The translations under genes and the position numbers were made by a program. The notes under the pieces were generated by a model. That model made no database searches and was not told the origin of the DNA. It saw only the letters and a program-made list of their open reading frames with translations. A stretch of DNA of 12,329 nucleotides from Trachelipus rathkii (taxonomy: Eukaryota > Arthropoda > Malacostraca > Isopoda > Trachelipodidae), in contig JABUQX010117079.1 of NCBI GenBank assembly GCA_015478945.1, positions 5,001 through 17,329 on the forward strand, in the 5' to 3' direction. Positions 7,640 through 12,329 of the stretch are shown here, in pieces (positions within the stretch are counted from its first letter, which is position 1; each line of letters begins with the position of its first letter).

Positions 7640-9827
7640 GGCACTAAAGACTTTCTCACCGTCGAGATCTTTTCAAAATTTAGATGACCCTGTTTTTGTA
7701 TGGAGTTTTTCTCCATCATTTTTGCACAATAGTTAACGAATTTTCCAAAAAAAAGTTTCCAAAAATAGATATTTCTGTTCGTCTGATTCCTATTACAACT
7801 GTGTTATTGGATAACCAAATATTTTAATGATTAGGATCAATTTATATTATACTATACAGCTGTTATATAAATTTATAAGCAGCCAAAAAAATTAAAAAAA
7901 ATAATTAAAATAAATAAATAATAACATTATTATTTGGCATTGAAAAAAGAAACAAAAATACATTGAAGAAAATGTTGCAAGTGAGGTTTAATTTCAGCGT
8001 ATCATATAATAAATAATTATAAGATTGATGTACGCCCTTCTCATTTTTTTTATTTCGTGAAAAAAAAAATTGTCAAGTAATTTTGCGATAATTACGATAT
8101 ATTTGACAAACGTTTATTGGAAAAAAAAATAATATAAAACAGCACATAAACGTTCAATACAAAATGAAAATGTCAGCTGCAAAAAATTGTTTGTTTGCTA
8201 GATTTTATATAATCTAAATATTTAAATTTTCTGAAGAAACACCGAAAAAGTGTCTGCAGGATAAAAATAATATTTAGATGTGAAGTATTTCGCTTCAAAA
8301 AAAACGTTTGATATTTTATCTGGAGTAGATTGGTGGCTAAACTCATTTAGAAATTAAAATTTGGGCATAAATCTCTTATAGTGCCAATCACCAACTGATT
8401 TACATCAGCAAATATAGAAGCAAATTGCAGCATTGAACAAGGTCTCTAAAGCGTCGATTTCTAAACTTTCCCGTCTCTTCCTTGTTAATCTATTGACATT
8501 TGAAAGGAAAACAATAGTGCGACAGTTTTTGGAGATCATCTCCTACAAAACCTTTGTCTAAATGCTTGAAGACTCTAATGTATAAAGATAGTCTGTTATC
8601 TTTTATCTATAAAAAATTATTATGGAATTTCCATACCAGCGAACCAATTCCTGGCAATAACGGTTTCTCTAGCGGTAGGGGGAAAAATTTGTTAGTCCAT
8701 TAATAAAAAACCGGTGATTTTTTTTATTTGGTTCATTTTTCCGTATCAATCTGAAAGTACTTCAAGACAGCATTTTATATTTGGCGAATTAACGCCTCTA
8801 ATGATTTAGATAAATTATTTATTTGTATCCCTAACCATTTATTTTGTCCTGCGCAAGGGAGAACAATAAATTTTTGAAAGTGACGATACACAATAGACGC
8901 GCTATTTTTTCTTCAAAATTTTTATTCTGTTGGACAAATTATCCTGAATCTCATGCTTCGGGAATCTTGCATTCTTGTATCTTGGTGCTGAGCCGATTCG
9001 GAAGTTGGTTAATCATATTCACAATGTCTCTGGTTGGCGTTACACGTAATAATTCCAAGCAGTTTAAACATTTATAGTGAGAAGTTGCAAAATCTGGAAA
9101 TCTGCTGGCAAAGTTTGTGAGAAGCTTCCCCCCGATTTAACGTCATATTAATCAAGGTTTTTAGGGCTTCTTCGCTGTGAAATTATCACTTTTATACCTT
9201 TTGAAAGATTGGAGTATTTATTTTAGAGTTCTCCAGGGATGGCATTCCCTGGTTTTTGTTTTTGTTTTTTGTTGAAGCCTGAATGTTTTGCAAAATGGTT
9301 AAGTCCAATCTGTACTTCCGTCTCTCTTATGTTATATATCATTTTTTTTTTTTTCTTTTTTACTAGATTTGTTTTAGGAAATTAATGTTTATTTAACTTT
9401 AAAGTGGTAACTTATGCTTTGTAATTAAAGATGCTAATATGAAAGATTTACGAAATTTTGAAAAATACCGACACCAGACCGATTTTCATGAAACTCTTAC
9501 ATAAAATGTTTGAAATTAGATTTGTAAAGGCAAAGAAAAACGTAAAAAAAAAACTCGAAAAATGAGCCCGAAAAAAGTTATGAAGTTCCAATTTTATATA
9601 TTGTAATATATAAGTAATCCTACTACGAGAATGCTTCCTCCATTTTAATTTTTTATAGACATGGGGCTTGGTGTTTGAACTATTTTATTTTTTTTTTCAC
9701 CACCACGTGGTTATTAGGGGGTAAAGTAGGGGACTTCGTCCGACCCGAACTGCATGATAAATATGTCGTATCCAATGCATTATTTTAACCAATCTAAAAG
9801 TTAATATAATGTTTATTTAGTAATGGA
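7640..9827. other. Long unique-looking non-coding stretch
   Basis: About 2.2 kb without long microsatellites and without a supportable gene. The 77-residue plus-strand reading at 8844-9077 matches nothing I recognise. On the minus strand around 8430-8520 a short Arg/Leu/Glu-rich reading faintly recalls the C-terminal end of hAT-type transposases, but it lacks the defining upstream motifs. A CACGTG E-box-type word lies at about 9705. Short A and T homopolymers are common. Confidence 0.4.
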
Positions 9828-9963
9828 TATATATAGGGTAATATATACATATAATCAATATATATATATTATATATATTATAATACTATTATATTATATA
9901 TATTATATATATATATGATATATATATAATATATATATAATTTTATATATATATATAATATAA
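9828..9963. repeat. (TA)n microsatellite tract 11, left flank of the mariner-like element
   Basis: Imperfect TA tract ending at ataaaggggg, where the inverted repeat of the mariner-like element begins. Confidence 0.92.
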
Positions 9964-10237
9964 AGGGGGATTCAGAATTATGGTAAAAAATTTTGGTAAC
10001 TGATAAGAAATGCAAAAATAAAAGTAAAAGTTCCTATAAAGGTATAACGTAATGTGCTTAGTTTTCCGTCTGGATGTCTGTATGTCTGTATGTCTGTATG
10101 TGTTTTTTACTAAATATTTAGGTTACAAACCCTATATTTGGGATGAGTACTGTTGTGTGTAGTGCTAATGACGACAAAAAGAAGCATCAAATTTACTATA
10201 AATTTAAAAATGGCGGCCGTTAAAGTATTTGAGGCGA
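9964..10237 (+). repeat. Left terminal inverted repeat of the mariner-like element
   Basis: Pairs with the right arm over many exact words: tgataagaaatgcaaaaata (10001-10020 with 12018-12037), aaaagttcctataaa (10026-10040 with 11998-12012), gtgcttagttttccgtctgg (10054-10073 with 11964-11983) and ttaaaaatggcg (10204-10215 with 11886-11897). Relative to the right arm it carries two or so extra copies of an 8-base unit (tgtatgtc, about 10076-10100) and about 70 extra bases between gttacaaac (10122-10130) and ttaaaaatggcg. Confidence 0.88.
10207..10217 (-). promoter_or_regulatory. YY1/Pho-like motif in the left inverted repeat
   Basis: The word aaaatggcggc is the reverse complement of the YY1-type consensus GCCGCCATTTT. 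The right arm keeps it with one change (gtcgccatttt at 11884-11894). It sits at the inner part of the repeat, between the end and the transposase, where a promoter or 5' UTR element would be expected. Function is inferred from motif and position only. Confidence 0.35.
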
Positions 10238-10597
10238 CATTCCATGAAAGCGAATGACTTAGGTTAAAATGTTTAGGGACCAAAAACAATATTTTGTACG
10301 CATGAATCAAATGGTATAGACCATTTAGTAAATATAATGACTATTAATGAAGGGGAATGTAATTTTAGTAAAATTGGACAACATCGGGTGGGATTTAAAC
10401 ATATAAACTTACCACAAACAGCTACTCCTCTCCATTAAACATTTCAGCAGCATTGTTGAATCAAAACAAACAACTATGTATACAATAAATGCAGCTGTTG
10501 TTTGTGTATCGCTTTTACAATGTAGACTCATTGAACTGTTTTCTTTACGTTTCTCTTCCTTTATCGTTATTGAATATAGGAATCGTAATTACCACGT
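10238..10597. other. Internal 5' non-coding segment of the mariner-like element
   Basis: Lies between the left inverted repeat and the first transposase block. It contains a perfect 7-bp hairpin (aaatggt 10309-10315, accattt 10320-10326, 4-base loop) and a perfect 9-bp inverted pair (acaaacaac 10466-10474, gttgtttgt 10497-10505). It presumably held the promoter and 5' UTR; no clear TATA box can be singled out in such AT-rich DNA. Confidence 0.45.
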
Positions 10598-11735
10598 GTA
10601 TTCATACTTCTGAACTAGGCTGACATGCATTAATGTATGGGCATGGCACGGCTGCCAAATCGTTCTGGCAGCAAGCGTTGTTTGTAACCAAGAGATAAAA
10701 TATCCACTCAAATTTGTCAAAGCGTCAAGTGTTTTTTTTGCCACTATTCTCAACGGCTGTCTGAAACGGGTATTTGCAGTCCAAAGAGCACAACAATGCT
10801 TTGCGACACCCGATCTCTAGGACTGGTTGAATTGAAAAATTAGCTCTTATCGACAATTTTGAGCATTCCTGAAAAAGGAGCAGCCTGCGCAGAATTGTCA
10901 CTCATAGTTTCAAATTCGAACAATCTGTATATTATGGAGATTACTACACAAGCAACAGTCTATCCCGTACACGTCCATCAGGTGGCATACTTCTAAATTG
11001 CCGAGTGACTCGCTCCTCGGTGTTTGTTATTTGGTCAACTGTTTTTTTATTTAAACAATGTATTGACCCCAACACTTTTTAAAAAAAACGAAAGCTTAGT
11101 TTTTTTAATTTTACGACGAGGCTCAGCTTTCAAGAATCAGCTATGATTTAACGTTCATAACGAACGAACATTTGGGCAAGAGATCCTCATGCCATTAAAC
11201 AGAATCGTTTACAACATCAGTTTTCAGTAAACATTTGGGCAGGAATTTTACAATGTCATGTCTTATTATGTTACGACGCTTCCTCCCAGGCTTAATGGCA
11301 TTAATCTACTTAAACTTTTTGAAACAGAGGCTTTCGTACCTTGTTTGAATGATGTACCCTCTTCAGTTGCGGGCGCCAAACTATGGTGGGTTTATGGCAT
11401 GAGGGGCTCCTGCATCACTTTAGTGCTGGCATTTTTTCGTGACACTGCTGAATGAGACCTTTCCCAATCAGTGGATAGGTCGAGGTGCAGTTCCGTTGCC
11501 AGCAAGGTCACCAGACCTAAATCCTTTGAATTATTACTTTGGGGGACATTTAAAGACATTAGTATATTCCCTTTCCTAAATCGACACACGTTGAAGGACC
11601 TTACGATTAAAGGATTAATGAACGGAATTGAAAACGATCAAACGACTCCTGGAATATTTTGAATAGGGTCCGGGGACAATCGATGAGAAGGCTCGTGGAT
11701 TGGGCAACAACGGAGGTCATTTCAAACATCATCCT
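10598..11735 (+). pseudogene. Mariner-like (DUF4817-type) transposase pseudogene
   Basis: Remains of a transposase that would have cut and pasted the surrounding element through its TIRs. Family blocks occur in order in changing frames: ADMH (10619-10630), then YGHGTAA (10636-10656) one frame off, both from the N-terminal DUF4817-type domain; SQRLSETG (10748-10771); a stop at 10841-10843; YPVHVHQVAY (10961-10990); FYDEAQLSR with the first catalytic Asp at 11115-11117; FNVHN (11147-11161); NIWARDPHA and FSVNIWAGI (11167-11250); LPPRLNG (11279-11299); WHEG...HHFSAG (11395-11430); QWIGRGAVPLPARSPDLNP (11469-11525) with the third Asp at 11514-11516; TPGIF (11645-11659); SMRRLVD (11680-11700); NNGGHFKH (11706-11729). 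The second catalytic position, usually HDG, reads HEG (11398-11406). About 36-37 residues separate the last two catalytic positions. The span, about 380 codons, is close to full length. At least ten frame changes and several stops show it is dead. The exact start is unclear. Confidence 0.9.
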
Positions 11736-11854
11736 TTACGTCTTTTTGATATCATTTGTAGGTGCTTTAGAAACGGTATGTTTATGTTGTACAAAATTAA
11801 ACCTATAAATTATCATACAATATTAATTGTTTATTTTACACTTCCTATTCCGAA
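11736..11854. other. Internal 3' non-coding segment of the mariner-like element
   Basis: About 120 AT-rich bases between the end of transposase homology and the right inverted repeat. Short readings here are not supported as genes. Confidence 0.45.
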
Positions 11855-12077
11855 TGTAGTTATTCGTTCTTCAATACTCTTACGTCGCCATTTTTAATTG
11901 AGAGTTTGTAACTTAGCTTGTTTTCGAGATAAAAGATATTTAGTAAAAAAACACATACAGACACCAGACGGAAAACTAAGCACAATACGTCATACCCTTT
12001 ATAGGAACTTTTATCTTTATTTTTGCATTTCTTATCATTTTAACAAAATTTTTACCATAACATTGTGTAATACCACA
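11855..12077 (-). repeat. Right terminal inverted repeat of the mariner-like element
   Basis: Reverse complement of the left arm, with the exact words listed for that arm. It has a single copy of the tgtatgtc-type unit where the left arm has three, lacks about 70 bases present on the left, and has about 20 extra bases (near 11915-11936) of its own. The tip (cattgtgtaataccacaata) matches the left tip only loosely. Confidence 0.88.
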
Positions 12078-12080
12078 ATA

Positions 12081-12151
12081 ATTATATATTATTAGTATAT
12101 ATATATTATAATATTATATTTATATATATATATATATATATAGGTATATAT

Positions 12152-12202
<51 letters not shown>
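12081..12202. repeat. (TA)n microsatellite tract 12, right flank of the mariner-like element
   Basis: Imperfect TA tract directly outside the right inverted repeat, ending in about 50 bases of pure alternation. Confidence 0.93.
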
Positions 12203-12204
<2 letters not shown>

Positions 12205-12329
12205 GCAACTTATCCTTTAAAAGGAAGTTACATAAAGTGACATAATATCGACAATCGCGAAACTCTGCTCATGCAGCCCAGCAGTGTCACGTGTTAGCTA
12301 AAACTCCAAAAGAAAGATCGCGAAAGTTT
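12203..12329. other. Right edge, non-repetitive
   Basis: 127 bases up to the window edge. It contains a small foldback (aactt at 12207-12211 with aagtt near 12225-12229) and a 9-base direct repeat, atcgcgaaa, at 12254-12262 and 12317-12325. No gene is visible. Confidence 0.4.

Larger units (their letters stand above)
9964..12078 (+). mobile_element. Decayed mariner-like DNA transposon with long terminal inverted repeats
   Basis: A 2.1-kb element defined by two long inverted repeats (9964-10237 and 11855-12077) that enclose an inactive transposase reading on the plus strand. Element size, one transposase frame and TA-rich flanks fit the Tc1/mariner (IS630) superfamily; the transposase blocks place it in the subgroup with an N-terminal DUF4817-type domain that is widespread in arthropods. 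Long TIRs, rather than about 30 bp, are seen in some lineages of this superfamily. The outermost 10-15 bases of the two arms are less alike, so the exact ends and the TA duplication cannot be fixed by eye. All blocks are in order, so this was once a complete copy, now dead through indels and stops. Confidence 0.88.

Noticed and set aside
8430..8520. Minus-strand Arg/Leu/Glu-rich reading faintly like a hAT transposase C-terminus
   Set aside because: The upstream dimerisation-domain motifs and any terminal repeats are missing; the resemblance is too short to separate from chance.
8844..9077. 77-residue plus-strand open reading
   Set aside because: No family recognised, no neighbouring exons or signals, and a length expected by chance over 2 kb.
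10598..11735. A functional transposase interrupted only by sequencing errors
   Set aside because: There are too many frame changes and in-frame stops, plus a substitution at a catalytic position; occasional read errors may add to the indels but do not explain all of this.

Overview
The window is very AT-rich animal nuclear DNA, most likely from an invertebrate and plausibly an arthropod. The evidence is the lack of compact gene organisation, at least twelve long (TA)n tracts, many other simple repeats (TAA, TTG, TTCT, poly-T), and one recognisable decayed DNA transposon of a mariner-like family that I associate mainly with arthropod genomes. The taxon is an inference; no host gene identifies it. 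I find no intact host protein-coding gene, rRNA, tRNA or CRISPR array. The longest open readings are Tyr/Ile or Phe/Lys strings read through microsatellites and homopolymers.

Layout. Positions 1-3600: (TA)n tracts alternate with short non-repetitive islands, plus a (TAA)n/(ATT)n pair near 1758-1952, a (TTG)n run near 2168-2198 and a long TTC/TTCT pyrimidine tract at 2509-2654. Positions 3592-5410: apparently unique non-coding DNA with two CTCF-core-like motifs about 100 bp apart. Positions 5411-6509: two more (TA)n tracts around an AT-rich island. Positions 6509-7332: a probable non-autonomous element with short terminal inverted repeats, a partial duplicate of its left end, a GC-rich foldback core of about 230 bp and a 64-base T run. 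Positions 7331-9827: a (TA)n tract, then unique non-coding DNA.

Positions 9964-12078 hold the best-supported feature: an almost full-length but dead mariner-type element. Long inverted repeats of roughly 200-270 bp enclose a transposase reading of about 1.1 kb on the plus strand. Conserved blocks appear in the expected order but need at least ten frame changes and contain stops; the second catalytic Asp appears as Glu. The element sits between two (TA)n tracts. The 6509-7332 element is also bracketed by (TA)n, so both used, or came to lie in, TA-rich targets.

Nothing here forms an operon or pathway. The interest lies in the transposon relics, their unusual ends, and the relation between TIR elements and (TA)n tracts.
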